Assembly (NCBI GenBank): GCA_002441555.1
Contig: DJWK01000026.1
Location: 66,322-130,321 of the forward strand
DNA from: Thermodesulfobacteriaceae bacterium UBA6232
Lineage (GTDB): Bacteria > Desulfobacterota > Thermodesulfobacteria > Thermodesulfobacteriales > Thermodesulfobacteriaceae
DNA length: 64,000 bases
Direction of reading: 5' to 3'
Each line of letters opens with the position of its first letter. Within the stretch, counting starts at the first letter, position 1. Made by a program: the position numbers and the translations under genes. The notes beneath the pieces were generated by a model. It made no database searches. It worked only from the letters and a program-made list of their open reading frames with translations, and had not been told where the DNA came from. Of the stretch, positions 7,318 through 16,008 are shown piece after piece.

Positions 7318-8340
7318 ATGAAGGCCTGGCTTATTAAAGAAGTTGGAGAGCTTAGTCCTGAAAAATTTATTTTTAGAGAGATTCAAGATCCCGAAATTTC
7401 CTCAGATGAAATCCTCATTAAAGTGAAAGCCTGCGGGATTTGTCATACTGAGCTTGACGAAATTGAGGGAAGAGCTAAACCTTCTATCTTGCCAGTTATT
7501 CCTGGTCATCAAATTGTGGGAGAGGTTGTGGCTGTTGGAGAAGGCGTAAAAAAATTTAAAGTGGGTGATTTGGCAGGAGCTGGCTGGATTTATTCCACCT
7601 GCGGAAAATGCGAATTCTGTAAGAAGGGACTTGAAAATCTCTGTCCTGAATTCAAAGGCACAGGGAAGGATGCACACGGAGGCTATGCTGAGTATTTTAA
7701 AATCAAAGAGGCTTATGCCTTTAAATTGCCCTATTGGAAAGAGCCAGAAAAGCTTGCCCCCTTTTTTTGTGCAGGAAGTATAGGTTATAGAGCTCTAAAG
7801 ATTTCGGGCATTAAAAACGGAGAAATACTCGGATTAATAGGCTTTGGAGCCTCAAATCATCTGGTTTTAAAAATGGCAAAGGCCCTTTATCCTGACTCTC
7901 CTCTCTTTGTTTTTGCAAGAAATCCAGCGCAACGGGAAATGGCTTTAAAGCTCGGGGCTGATTTTGCCTTTGATATAGAAGAAGAGCCAGAAGATTATCC
8001 CCATGCTTTAATTGATACAACTCCTGTATGGAAACCTCCTTTATATCTCTTGAGATATTTAAGACCAGGTGGAAGACTGGTTATAAATGCCATAAGAAAA
8101 GAGGAGCACGATAAAGATTTTCTTTTAGAGCTTTCCTATGAAAGGGATCTTTGGCTTGAAAAAGAGATAAAAACTGTTGCCAATATCACCCGTGCTGATA
8201 TTGAGGAGTTTTTAAAACTGGTTGAGAAGGCTCAAATTGAGCCAGAGGTTGAAATTTACTCCTTTGATGAGGTATTTAAAGCCCTTGAAGATCTCAAAAA
8301 TTATAAAATTAGGGGTGCCAAAGTTTTAAAAATTGGATAA
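7318..8340 (+). CDS. zinc-dependent alcohol dehydrogenase family protein
   Basis: The 340-residue medium-chain dehydrogenase/reductase shows the catalytic-zinc motif GICHTELD, GHQIVGEV (Gln in place of the usual Glu of GHE), and the structural-zinc cysteines CGKCEFCKKGLENLC, followed by a Rossmann domain (GLIGFGASNH, about residues 177-186). It probably oxidises an alcohol or reduces an aldehyde with NAD(P). A TATAAT box lies 11 bases before the ATG, and an acyl-CoA dehydrogenase gene follows after 35 bases, so it may supply or remove aldehydes or alcohols linked to acyl-CoA metabolism. Confidence 0.85.
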   Translation: MKAWLIKEVGELSPEKFIFREIQDPEISSDEILIKVKACGICHTELDEIEGRAKPSILPVIPGHQIVGEVVAVGEGVKKFKVGDLAGAGWIYSTCGKCEFCKKGLENLCPEFKGTGKDAHGGYAEYFKIKEAYAFKLPYWKEPEKLAPFFCAGSIGYRALKISGIKNGEILGLIGFGASNHLVLKMAKALYPDSPLFVFARNPAQREMALKLGADFAFDIEEEPEDYPHALIDTTPVWKPPLYLLRYLRPGGRLVINAIRKEEHDKDFLLELSYERDLWLEKEIKTVANITRADIEEFLKLVEKAQIEPEVEIYSFDEVFKALEDLKNYKIRGAKVLKIG

Positions 8341-8375
8341 AATGATTTAAATTTTATGATTTAAGGAGAAAGGAA

Positions 8376-9530
8376 ATGCTTGTGAAATATTTCTTAACTG
8401 AAGAGCAAAGCCTTCTTGTAGAGCTTGTTAAGAGAATTGGTGAAGAGTATATAGCCCCTTATGCTCTCAACTGGGATGAAAAAGAGGCCTTTGATATGAA
8501 GCCTATCCAAGCCTTGGCTCACGCTGATCTTTTTGGAATAATTGTTCCTAAGGAGTATGGAGGCCTTGGAATGGGAGTGTTTGAGATGTGCCTTGCTGTG
8601 GAGTGGCTGTCTTATTATTGTGCCGGCGTTTCCACTACCTATGCAGCCTCTTTTCTTGGGGCCTATCCTATAATTCTTTTTGGAAGTAAAGAGCAAAAAG
8701 AGAAATATTTGCCTGATATTGCCAGTGGAAAAAAGCTATGTGCCTTTGCTTTAACAGAGCCCCAGGCAGGAAGTGATGCCTTTGCCATTAAAACCACAGC
8801 TAAAAAAGAGGGAGATTATTACATTTTAAATGGGGTTAAACAATGGATAACCAATGGAGGCATTGCTGATATTTATGTAGTTGTTGCCTTAACTGATCCA
8901 GCCAAAGGTCCCAGGGGAGCAAGTGCCTTCATTGTAGAGAATGGAGATCCGGGCTTTTCTGTAGGAAAGAAAGAAAAAAAATTGGGACTTAAAAGTTCGG
9001 TTACCACTGATTTAATTTTTAATGATTGTAAAATTCCTGCTGAAAGGCTTATTAGCCGCGAAGGAACGGGCTTTATGGTGGCTTTGAGAACCCTTGATTA
9101 TGCAAGATGTGGAGCAGGGGCTCAAGCTTTGGGAGTGGCTCAGGCAGCTTTTGATGTAAGTCTAAAACATGCTAAAAGAAGAATTCAATTTGGGCAACCT
9201 GTTTATAATTTCCAGGCTGTAAACCATACCTTTGCAGAAATGGCTATGCGCCTTGAGGCGGCAAGGGCCCTTGTTTATCAGGTGGCTAAATTTATTGATT
9301 CCTCTCTAAAGGAATTTTCAGGGGCTTCAGCTATGGCCAAATGTTTTGCAACAGATCAGGCCATGTGGATCTGTGAAAGGGCTATTCAAATGATGGGCGG
9401 ATATGGATATATGAGGGATTATCCTGTGCAAAAATTTTTCAGGGATGTTAAATGTTTACAAATTTACGAAGGAACCAATGAAATTCAAAAAAATGTTATA
9501 GCTCGCGAACTTTCAAAGCTTTATAAATAG
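8376..9530 (+). CDS. acyl-CoA dehydrogenase
   Basis: The 384-residue flavoprotein has the full three-domain acyl-CoA dehydrogenase layout. Visible landmarks are KEYGGLGMG in the N domain, FALTEPQAGSDAF (FAD and substrate contacts), KQWITNGG in the middle domain, and RIQFGQPVYNFQAV plus MMGGYGYMRDYPVQKFFRD in the C domain, ending with IYEGTNEIQ, where short-chain members carry the catalytic Glu. AAGGAGAAAGG precedes the start. EtfB and EtfA follow, so electrons go to the electron-transfer flavoprotein. Chain-length preference is unknown. Confidence 0.92.
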   Translation: MLVKYFLTEEQSLLVELVKRIGEEYIAPYALNWDEKEAFDMKPIQALAHADLFGIIVPKEYGGLGMGVFEMCLAVEWLSYYCAGVSTTYAASFLGAYPIILFGSKEQKEKYLPDIASGKKLCAFALTEPQAGSDAFAIKTTAKKEGDYYILNGVKQWITNGGIADIYVVVALTDPAKGPRGASAFIVENGDPGFSVGKKEKKLGLKSSVTTDLIFNDCKIPAERLISREGTGFMVALRTLDYARCGAGAQALGVAQAAFDVSLKHAKRRIQFGQPVYNFQAVNHTFAEMAMRLEAARALVYQVAKFIDSSLKEFSGASAMAKCFATDQAMWICERAIQMMGGYGYMRDYPVQKFFRDVKCLQIYEGTNEIQKNVIARELSKLYK

Positions 9531-9539
9531 GAGGAAAGA

Positions 9540-10328
9540 GTGAGAATAATCCTTTGTATAAAAGGAGTTCCCAAACCTGAAACTGTAAAGGTTGATCCAG
9601 AAACTCATACCTTAAAAAGGGAATCAGCAGAACTTATTCTTAATCCCTTTGATAGAAGCGCCATTGAGATGGCAGCTCGTCTTAAAGAACGCTATGGAGC
9701 AGAGGTAATTGTTATTAGTATGGGGCCACCCAATGTGGTTCCCCTTTTGAAAGAGGCCTACGGAGTATGTGCAGATCGAATGATTCTCCTTTCAGACAGA
9801 GTCTTTGCTGGATCAGATACCCTTGCAACAAGTAGAGTTCTTGCCAAGGCTATAAAAAAACTTTCTCCTTTTGAACTTATTCTTATGGGGCTTAAATCAG
9901 CTGATGGCGAAACTGCCCAGGTTCCTCCAGAAACCGCAGCTCTCCTTGGCATCCCTTCTCTTATTAATGTAAAGGATATTTTTTTTGAAAAGGGAAAAAT
10001 TGTAGCTGTAAGGGAAACAGAATATACTCTTGAAGAAATTGAGGTCTCCCCACCTTTAATTGCAAGTATTTATCCAAAACTGGATTATCTAAGACCCCCT
10101 TCATTTAAGCGATTACTTGAAGTAAGAAATAAAGAGCCAGAAATTTTAACCTCAAAAGATTTAGGTCTCAAAGAGGAAGAACTTGGTCTTTCAGGATCAC
10201 CAACAAGGGTTTCAGGGGTTTTTGAGAAAAAGTTTGTAGAAAGGGGTGAAATCTGGGAGGGGGATCCAGAAGAATTGGCTAAAAGATTGATAATTTTGCT
10301 CAAAGAGAAGGGATTTCTTAAAGCCTAA
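9540..10328 (+). CDS. etfB: electron transfer flavoprotein beta subunit
   Basis: The 262-residue EtfB carries the AMP/nucleotide-binding domain of the Etf heterodimer, which accepts electrons from acyl-CoA dehydrogenases. Recognisable are the start RIILCIKGVPKPE, LNPFDRSAIEMAARL, VLLSDR-like ILLSDRVFAGSDTLATS and the GLKSADGETAQVPPE motif. The start is GTG 9540, set by TAGGAGG ten bases upstream. The gene is 9 bases after the acyl-CoA dehydrogenase stop and 16 before etfA, a classic operon. I see no sign of the extra flavin motif that would prove a bifurcating type. Confidence 0.92.
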   Translation: MRIILCIKGVPKPETVKVDPETHTLKRESAELILNPFDRSAIEMAARLKERYGAEVIVISMGPPNVVPLLKEAYGVCADRMILLSDRVFAGSDTLATSRVLAKAIKKLSPFELILMGLKSADGETAQVPPETAALLGIPSLINVKDIFFEKGKIVAVRETEYTLEEIEVSPPLIASIYPKLDYLRPPSFKRLLEVRNKEPEILTSKDLGLKEEELGLSGSPTRVSGVFEKKFVERGEIWEGDPEELAKRLIILLKEKGFLKA

Positions 10329-10344
10329 GGAGGAGAAAAAAGCA

Positions 10345-11331
10345 ATGGGGAATTTTATACTTGCTTACGGAGAATATCATAACGGAAAACTTCATCCAGC
10401 AAGTCTTGAAATTCTTACCCCTTTAAGGGAGATTGCAGATAAATTGAAGAAAAAACTTGTTCTTTTTTTGCTTATTGAGGATGCTGAAAGGCTTAAAGAG
10501 GTAAAAGCGCTTGAAAGGACTCTTTGTGACGAGATATGGTATTTGGAAAGTCAAGAATTTAAAGATTTTAAAGATGACCTTTTTGGTAAGGTAATAGCCG
10601 AGCTTGTTAAAGAAACCAATCCTTATGGAGTTTTTTTTCCGGCCACCCCTCAGGGAATGGCTCTTGCTCCGAGAGTTGCAGGGGAGCTTGGGGTTGGTCT
10701 TTGTGCTCATGTGAATGCCTTTGAAGTGGAAGGAGAAACTCTCTATATGTTAAGACCTTCCTATGGTGAAAATATTATTGCAAAATTATATTCCACCACT
10801 TTACCGGTTATGGCAACAGTTTCTCTGCATGCCTTTCCTATAAGGGAAGGCAATAAAAGACCCGAAATTAAAGAGATAACATTGAAGGAATCCGTTAAAT
10901 TTGAGAGTAAGCTTAAAATAAGAAAAGTTAAACCTATAAAAAGGGAGCCCAGTAGGTTAACAGTAGCCAAAGTGGTTCTTGCTGGAGGGCTTGGGTTAAA
11001 AAGAAGGGAAAATTTTGAAAAACTTAAGATTCTTGCAGAAATTCTTGAGGCAGAAGTAGGAGTAACAAGGCCTCTATATTATGCTGGCTGGGCTGAAGAA
11101 GACCGCATGATTGGGGTAAGTGGGGTTACAGTAAGACCAAAACTATATATAGGATTCGGGATTTCTGGAGCTATTCAGCATACGATAGGCATGGAAAATT
11201 CTGAATTTATAATTGCGATAAATACCGATAAGGAAGCGCCCCTTGTTAAAATGGCTCATCTTTCTTTGATTGTAGATGCAGAGAAGTTTCTTGATGCCCT
11301 TTTAAGACAACTAAAGGAGGGGGGTAATTAG
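10345..11331 (+). CDS. etfA: electron transfer flavoprotein alpha subunit
   Basis: The 328-residue EtfA pairs with EtfB and holds FAD in its C-terminal domain. The FAD-binding signature is clear: VGVTRPLYYAGWAEEDRMIG, then VTVRPKLYIGFGISGAIQHTIGM with INTDKEAPLVKMAHL near the end. An AAGGAGGAG site precedes ATG 10345. No extra ferredoxin domain is present, so it is the plain type. Its 3' end overlaps the converging Mut7-C gene by 21 bases. Confidence 0.92.
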   Translation: MGNFILAYGEYHNGKLHPASLEILTPLREIADKLKKKLVLFLLIEDAERLKEVKALERTLCDEIWYLESQEFKDFKDDLFGKVIAELVKETNPYGVFFPATPQGMALAPRVAGELGVGLCAHVNAFEVEGETLYMLRPSYGENIIAKLYSTTLPVMATVSLHAFPIREGNKRPEIKEITLKESVKFESKLKIRKVKPIKREPSRLTVAKVVLAGGLGLKRRENFEKLKILAEILEAEVGVTRPLYYAGWAEEDRMIGVSGVTVRPKLYIGFGISGAIQHTIGMENSEFIIAINTDKEAPLVKMAHLSLIVDAEKFLDALLRQLKEGGN

Positions 11332-11772
11332 TTCTTTAAAGCGTCTTTTTAATCTTTTTATGTGATCACCTTCCCAATAAAGTTTGTCACATTTGGGACA
11401 ATAATTGAATTCAGAGTATCTTTCCCAGACTTTGGGAGGAATCCTATCCTTGAAATCTTCTTTTTTAACAGGAATTAGCTTTGATCCGCAAAGTGTGCAG
11501 ATATCAAGGGTAAGCCTGGGTTTAAGATTTAATTTGGTAATAAGAGTTAAAAGTTGTGCTTTTAAGGAATTTCTCGGAAGAAGTAGATAATCCACTTGCA
11601 ATTTTTCTAACATTTCTGCAGTCTCAATACTGGTTATGAGAAAAAATTTATTCCTATTTTTAAGAATTTCTTCTTTGGTCAATCTGCCAGAGACCATTTC
11701 TACTTTATATCCTAAAAATCTAAGCCATTTGCCAAGGCCTGATAAAGAGGCTTCAAGGTAAAAGGTTTTCAT
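11311..11772 (-). CDS. Mut7-C RNase-domain protein with zinc ribbon
   Basis: The 153-residue protein matches the Mut7-C family: an N-terminal PIN-like nuclease half (LGKWLRFLGYKVEMV, then FFLITSIETAEML and YLLLPRNS) and a C-terminal zinc ribbon with two CxxC pairs (ICTLCGSKL and NYCPKCDKLYWEGDHIKRL). The first acidic residue, usually Asp in DxxLGxLARWLR, appears as Glu7 (LEASLSGLGKWLR). Its RNA substrate in bacteria is not established. It is a single gene converging on etfA. Confidence 0.8.
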   Translation of the reverse strand: MKTFYLEASLSGLGKWLRFLGYKVEMVSGRLTKEEILKNRNKFFLITSIETAEMLEKLQVDYLLLPRNSLKAQLLTLITKLNLKPRLTLDICTLCGSKLIPVKKEDFKDRIPPKVWERYSEFNYCPKCDKLYWEGDHIKRLKRRFKELITPLL

Positions 11773-11917
11773 AAATAAAATTTTAAGGTTTTTCTTTTAC
11801 AATTTCCAGGAAGAAAATTGAATTTAAATCTGGCCTTTTTGATGAAAAAAATTAAAAATTTTTAAGGAAAAAACTCAAAATTATGAGTAATTAATAATTA
11901 TTTTTGAAAAATAAACC

Positions 11918-11945
11918 TTGACAACTGGTAATAATTTATTAGAAT
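11918..11945 (+). promoter_or_regulatory. sigma-70-like promoter of dsrABD
   Basis: TTGACA (11918-11923) and TAGAAT (11940-11945) are separated by 16 bases, about 35 bases before the dsrA start at 11980. The flanking DNA is very AT-rich (TTAATAATTATT upstream). GGGAGGT is the ribosome site. Confidence 0.6.
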
Positions 11946-11979
11946 AATTGAAACCACAAAAAACTGTAGGGAGGTTATT

Positions 11980-13278
11980 ATGGGAGAGGTAAAAAAACAT
12001 GACACACCGATGATGGACGAGTTGAAGTCTGGTCCCTGGCCCAGTTTTGTAGATGATATTTACAATTATGCTGAAAAACACAAAAAACAAGCCTGTTTTG
12101 ACATTCTGGGTCAGATGGAGCTTTCTTACAAAAACAAGGAAACTCACTGGAAACATGGAGGAATCGTTGGAGTTTTCGGTTATGGTGGTGGAGTCATTGG
12201 AAGATATTCTGACCAACAGGATAAGTTTCCTGCTATCTGGGCTTTTCATACCGTTCGTGTTAATCAGCCAGCAGCCAAGTGGTATCATAGTTCAGCTTTA
12301 AGAAAGCTTTGTGATCTCTGGGATCATCGTGGTTCAGGAATTATGAACCTTCATGGTTCAACAGGAGATATTATTCTTCTTGGAACAGTCACAGAACAAC
12401 TTGAATACATTTTTTATGATTTAACCCATCAGCTTAAGATGGATCTTGGTGGTTCGGGATCCAATTTGAGAACTCCTGAGTGCTGTATGGGTATGTCAAG
12501 ATGTGAATGGTCTTGCATTGATACTCAGGATATTACCTATGAACTTACCATGCATTTTCAGGATGAACTTCACCGTCCAGCCTTTCCCTATAAATTTAAG
12601 ATTAAAGTTTCCGGATGCCCCAATGACTGTGTGGCAGCTATTGCCCGTGCTGATTTTTCAATAATTGGAACCTGGAGAGATGACATTAAAATTGATCAGG
12701 AAGCAGTTAGGGCTTATGTGGCTGGAGAATTAAAGCCCAACGCAGGAGCACATTCTGATAGAGATTGGGGTCCCTTTGATATTAAGAAAGAGGTAATTGA
12801 TCTTTGTCCGACCAAATGCATGTTCTGGGACGAAGGTCAGAAAAAACTTTACATTAATAATAAAGAATGCAATAGATGTATGCACTGTATCAATGTTATG
12901 CCTGAGGCCTTAAGACCAGGTGATGACAGAGGAGCTGTCATACTTATGGGAGCTAAGGCTCCGATTCTTGAGGGTGCTCAGCTTTCAACAGTAATAGTTC
13001 CCTTTATGAGGCTTGAGCCACCTTATGATAATCTGAAAAACCTTCTCTACAAAGTCTGGGATTACTGGATGGAAAACGGAAAGAACCGTGAAAGACTTGG
13101 TGAAACCATTCAGAGAGTTGGTCTTAACAGGTTTATTGTGGATGTTCTTGGTCTTAAACCTTTACCACAGCATGTTAAAGAGCCCCGTTCTAATCCTTAT
13201 ATCTTCTGGAAAGAGGAAGAGGTTGAAGGTGGTTGGACAAGAGATGTGGCTGAATTTAGAAAACGCCACCCCGCTTAA
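11980..13278 (+). CDS. dsrA: dissimilatory sulfite reductase alpha subunit
   Basis: The 432-residue DsrA forms the cytoplasmic DsrA2B2 enzyme that reduces sulfite, or runs toward sulfite in oxidation and disproportionation. Siroheme/[4Fe-4S] ligands are in CCMGMSRCEWSCIDTQDI and KVSGCPNDCVAAI; an inserted ferredoxin domain has DLCPTKCMFW and CNRCMHCINVMPEALRPGDDRGA. Length and order match DsrA of Thermodesulfobacteria. It is the first gene of dsrA-dsrB-dsrD. No dsrC is adjacent; in many such genomes dsrC lies elsewhere. Confidence 0.97.
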   Translation: MGEVKKHDTPMMDELKSGPWPSFVDDIYNYAEKHKKQACFDILGQMELSYKNKETHWKHGGIVGVFGYGGGVIGRYSDQQDKFPAIWAFHTVRVNQPAAKWYHSSALRKLCDLWDHRGSGIMNLHGSTGDIILLGTVTEQLEYIFYDLTHQLKMDLGGSGSNLRTPECCMGMSRCEWSCIDTQDITYELTMHFQDELHRPAFPYKFKIKVSGCPNDCVAAIARADFSIIGTWRDDIKIDQEAVRAYVAGELKPNAGAHSDRDWGPFDIKKEVIDLCPTKCMFWDEGQKKLYINNKECNRCMHCINVMPEALRPGDDRGAVILMGAKAPILEGAQLSTVIVPFMRLEPPYDNLKNLLYKVWDYWMENGKNRERLGETIQRVGLNRFIVDVLGLKPLPQHVKEPRSNPYIFWKEEEVEGGWTRDVAEFRKRHPA

Positions 13279-13319
13279 TTAATAGAAACTATATAAATTT
13301 AAAATAAAAGGAGGGAAAC

Positions 13320-14549
13320 ATGAGCGAAAAACCAGAAAGACCTGATCCAGTTTATAGCCAACCTTATGATCCAACCTTAGCAGAGAAACTTTATAATCCT
13401 CAGAAACCTATGGAAAACAGAATTACTGATATTGGGCCTCCTCATTATTGGCAGTTTTTACCACCTGTGATTCAGAGAAACTACGGAAAGTGGAAATCTC
13501 ACGAAATTATTCAGCCTGGTGTAATAAAATACACCGCTGAATCTGGAGAAGTGGTTTATGTTGTTCGTTGCGGAACTCCAAGGCTTGAAACCACCGATTA
13601 TGTGAGGGAGATCTGTGAAATTGCTGATAAGTATTGTGACGGATATGTCCGTTTTACAACCCGTAATAATGTGGAATTTCATGTAACCGATGAAGAAAAG
13701 TTAAGGGCTCTTATTGAGGATTTAAAGTCCAGAAAAATGCCGGGTGGATCATACAAATTCCCCATTGGTGGAACAGGTGCTTCTGTAACCAATATTGTTC
13801 ACACTCAGGGGTGGATTCACTGTCATACCCCTGCAACTGATGCTTCTGGTGTTGTAAAAGCCATAATGGATGAACTTTTTGAGTATTTTGGTTCTCACAA
13901 GCTTCCTGCTCAAGTTAGGATTGCCCTTGCTTGCTGTTTAAATATGTGTGGTGCCGTTCACTGCTCTGATATTGCGGTGGTTGGTATTCATAGAAAACCA
14001 CCACTTGTTGAAGATGAAAGACTTGAAAAGGTTTGCGAAATTCCTCTTGTTATTGCTTCTTGTCCTCTTGGAGCTATTAAACCTGCAACTGTTGAAATTG
14101 GTGGTGAAAAAAGAAAGACCGTTAGAGTGAATGTAGATAGATGTATGTTCTGTGGTAACTGCTATACTATGTGCCCAGCTATGCCCATTGCTGACGGACA
14201 GGGAGACGGTTTAGCTCTTGTGGTTGGCGGTAAGGTTTCTAACAGAATTACTCCGCCCAAATTTTCAAAGGTTGTCATTCCTTACATTCCCAATGAACCA
14301 CCTCGCTGGCCAACCACTGTTAAATGGATTAAAAAGATCCTTGAAACTTATTCCCAGCATGCTAATAAATACGAAAGAGTGGGAGATTGGATTGAAAGGA
14401 TTGGCTGGGAAAGATTCTTTGAATTAACAGAAATCCCCTTTACCTGGCATCTCATTGACGACTACAGACTGGCTTATGATACCTATAGAACCTCTGTGCA
14501 CTTTAAATTTACAAGCCATGTAGAGGTTATGACAGATTACGAATATTAA
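13320..14549 (+). CDS. dsrB: dissimilatory sulfite reductase beta subunit
   Basis: The 409-residue DsrB partners DsrA and binds the catalytically active siroheme. Visible motifs include RFTTRNNVEFHV, GGTGASVTNIVHTQGWIHCHTPATDASG, the cluster ligands in LACCLNMCGAVHCSDIAV, and a ferredoxin-like VDRCMFCGNCYTMCPAMPI. The N terminus (about 30 residues rich in Pro and charge) is somewhat longer than many DsrB proteins. AAAAGGAGGGAAAC precedes the start, 41 bases after dsrA. Confidence 0.97.
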   Translation: MSEKPERPDPVYSQPYDPTLAEKLYNPQKPMENRITDIGPPHYWQFLPPVIQRNYGKWKSHEIIQPGVIKYTAESGEVVYVVRCGTPRLETTDYVREICEIADKYCDGYVRFTTRNNVEFHVTDEEKLRALIEDLKSRKMPGGSYKFPIGGTGASVTNIVHTQGWIHCHTPATDASGVVKAIMDELFEYFGSHKLPAQVRIALACCLNMCGAVHCSDIAVVGIHRKPPLVEDERLEKVCEIPLVIASCPLGAIKPATVEIGGEKRKTVRVNVDRCMFCGNCYTMCPAMPIADGQGDGLALVVGGKVSNRITPPKFSKVVIPYIPNEPPRWPTTVKWIKKILETYSQHANKYERVGDWIERIGWERFFELTEIPFTWHLIDDYRLAYDTYRTSVHFKFTSHVEVMTDYEY

Positions 14550-14559
14550 TTTGAGTAAG

Positions 14560-14582
14560 CCCCCTCTCTATTTGAGAGGGGG
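14560..14582 (+). promoter_or_regulatory. intercistronic hairpin between dsrB and dsrD
   Basis: CCCCCTCTC (14560-14568) pairs perfectly with GAGAGGGGG (14574-14582) around a 5-base loop. No T-run follows (ACAATAAAAAAA), so it is not a normal terminator. It may stabilise or process the dsrAB message, giving different levels of DsrAB and DsrD. Confidence 0.65.
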
Positions 14583-14613
14583 ACAATAAAAAAATTTATG
14601 AGGGGTGATAAGG

Positions 14614-14874
14614 ATGGATAAAGAAACTTTAAAACAGAAAATACTCGAGGTTATGCAGAAGAAAGCTGGAAGTGGAGGAAAAAGTAAAATCTATCTCAAA
14701 GACTTACAGAGAGAAATACCTGAGGCTAATCCCAGAGATATCAAAAATGCTGCTAATGAGTTGGTAAGAGAAGGAAAGCTTGAATACTTTTCAACAGGAA
14801 GTACTGTTATGTATGGTCTTCCAGGTGTGGGGATGGGCTTAGAAGCAGGCGTGGAAAAGCCTAAGGAAGAATAA
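14614..14874 (+). CDS. dsrD: DsrD, small activator of dissimilatory sulfite reductase
   Basis: The 86-residue protein has the DsrD winged-helix pattern: KIYLKDLQREI, ANPRDIKNAANELVREGKLEYFSTGSTVMYGLPG. DsrD is reported to activate DsrAB allosterically rather than bind DNA. The ATG at 14614 is preferred over the in-frame GTG at 14605 because GAGGGGTG is correctly spaced from it. It ends in an acidic GVEKPKEE tail and is followed by a terminator. Presence of dsrD is typical of the reductive Dsr type. Confidence 0.93.
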   Translation: MDKETLKQKILEVMQKKAGSGGKSKIYLKDLQREIPEANPRDIKNAANELVREGKLEYFSTGSTVMYGLPGVGMGLEAGVEKPKEE

Positions 14875-14890
14875 AAAATATTAGTTATGA

Positions 14891-14917
14891 AGGGGGCTTT
14901 TGCCCCCTAATTTTTTT
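14891..14917 (+). terminator. rho-independent terminator after dsrD
   Basis: AGGGGGC (14891-14897) and GCCCCCT (14902-14908) form a perfect stem with a TTTT loop, followed by AATTTTTTT. Confidence 0.9.
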
Positions 14918-15034
14918 AATCAAGTTTTTTTATTATCACTAATCAATTATTCAAAGTTTCTAACAAAAAATCAAAATATCTATTTATAAAGCGTTATGAG
15001 TTATTGGTCCAGAGCGATGATTTATGCTTTTTAA

Positions 15035-15265
15035 TTAACTTGTTTTTGTGGTTTGGGTACCTGTAGTATGAGTTTCAGTTTTTGGCTCTTCTTTTTCAAG
15101 TTTTTTAACATCTTCGGATACATCTGCTTCTTTTAAAGATTCTTTGAAGGAGCGAATTCCTTTACCAAGGCCAGCACCAACTTCTGGTAATCTTTTAGCG
15201 CCAAAAATGAGCAATGCAAGAAAAAGAATTATAAATAATTCCTGACCTCCTAGACCTAAAGGCAT
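15035..15265 (-). CDS. tatA: twin-arginine translocase TatA/TatE-type subunit
   Basis: The 76-residue protein has one N-terminal membrane helix (GGQELFIILFLALLIFG), the hinge FGAKRLPEVGAGLGKGIRSFKES amphipathic helix and an acidic-to-Thr-rich tail (TETHTTGTQTTKTS). This is the TatA family layout, which forms the pore for folded proteins. tatC lies 5 bases upstream on the same strand, so the two form an operon. A/E versus B assignment rests on the FGAKRLPE motif and short length. Confidence 0.92.
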   Translation of the reverse strand: MPLGLGGQELFIILFLALLIFGAKRLPEVGAGLGKGIRSFKESLKEADVSEDVKKLEKEEPKTETHTTGTQTTKTS

Positions 15266-15270
15266 AAAAT

Positions 15271-16008
15271 TTACCTCCTCAGGGTTGTTAATTTAATTAA
15301 AATTATACCTATTTCATAAAGAACTGTCAAGGGTAAGGCTAATAGAATTTGATAAAGAGGGTCAACCCCTGTGGTTATGATGCTTGCAAAGACAAAAGAA
15401 AGAATGATGGCATAGGGTCTAAATTTTTTCAATTGTTCAAGATTTACAATTTCTAATTTATTTAAAAGGAAAATCACTGAAGGGACTTGGAAAAAAATTC
15501 CAAAAATTAGAAATATTTTCAGCAAAAAATTTATATATTCTTTTAAGTAAGGTTTAAAAATCAAAAATTGCTCACCAAAGGAATAAAAAAACTTAAGAAT
15601 AAAAGGAAGAAATAGATAATAAGCTACAAGGTCTCCTATTAAAAAGGAGAAGGAACTAAAAACAACTGTTATTTTTATCCATTTTTTTTCGTGGGGATAT
15701 AGACCCGGAGCTACAAAACTCCAAAGTTGATAAAAAATAAAAGGGCTTCCTATGACAAATCCTAAAATGGCTGAAATTTTAATTTCGTTGGAAAAAACCT
15801 CAGGTAAAGTTTTAAAGTAAACCTTTTGTGAAGAAGGTAAATAGGGTCTTAAGGGATTTATAAGAAATTCAAGAATGTTATCAGAATAAAGATAAACAAG
15901 AATTGATGCGATAATCCAACCAAGAAAAGCTTTAATTAAACAGCTTCTGAGTTCAATTAAATGTTCAATAAAGGGTTGCTTTTTTTCTTCCAGTGAAAAT
16001 TCAGCCAT
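15271..16008 (-). CDS. tatC: Sec-independent protein translocase TatC
   Basis: The 245-residue protein has six hydrophobic segments and TatC landmarks: FIEHLIELRSCLIKAF at the N terminus, ILGFVIGSPFIFYQLWSFVAPGLYPHEKK and a later FGIFFQVPSVIFLL. TatC binds the twin-arginine signal peptide. Its first bases overlap the end of the transketolase gene by 8 bases. With tatA it gives a minimal TatAC system, consistent with export of folded redox enzymes. Confidence 0.95.
   Translation of the reverse strand: MAEFSLEEKKQPFIEHLIELRSCLIKAFLGWIIASILVYLYSDNILEFLINPLRPYLPSSQKVYFKTLPEVFSNEIKISAILGFVIGSPFIFYQLWSFVAPGLYPHEKKWIKITVVFSSFSFLIGDLVAYYLFLPFILKFFYSFGEQFLIFKPYLKEYINFLLKIFLIFGIFFQVPSVIFLLNKLEIVNLEQLKKFRPYAIILSFVFASIITTGVDPLYQILLALPLTVLYEIGIILIKLTTLRR

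Noticed and set aside
14560..14582. Terminator between dsrB and dsrD
   Set aside because: The stem is strong but no T-run follows, and dsrD belongs functionally with dsrAB.
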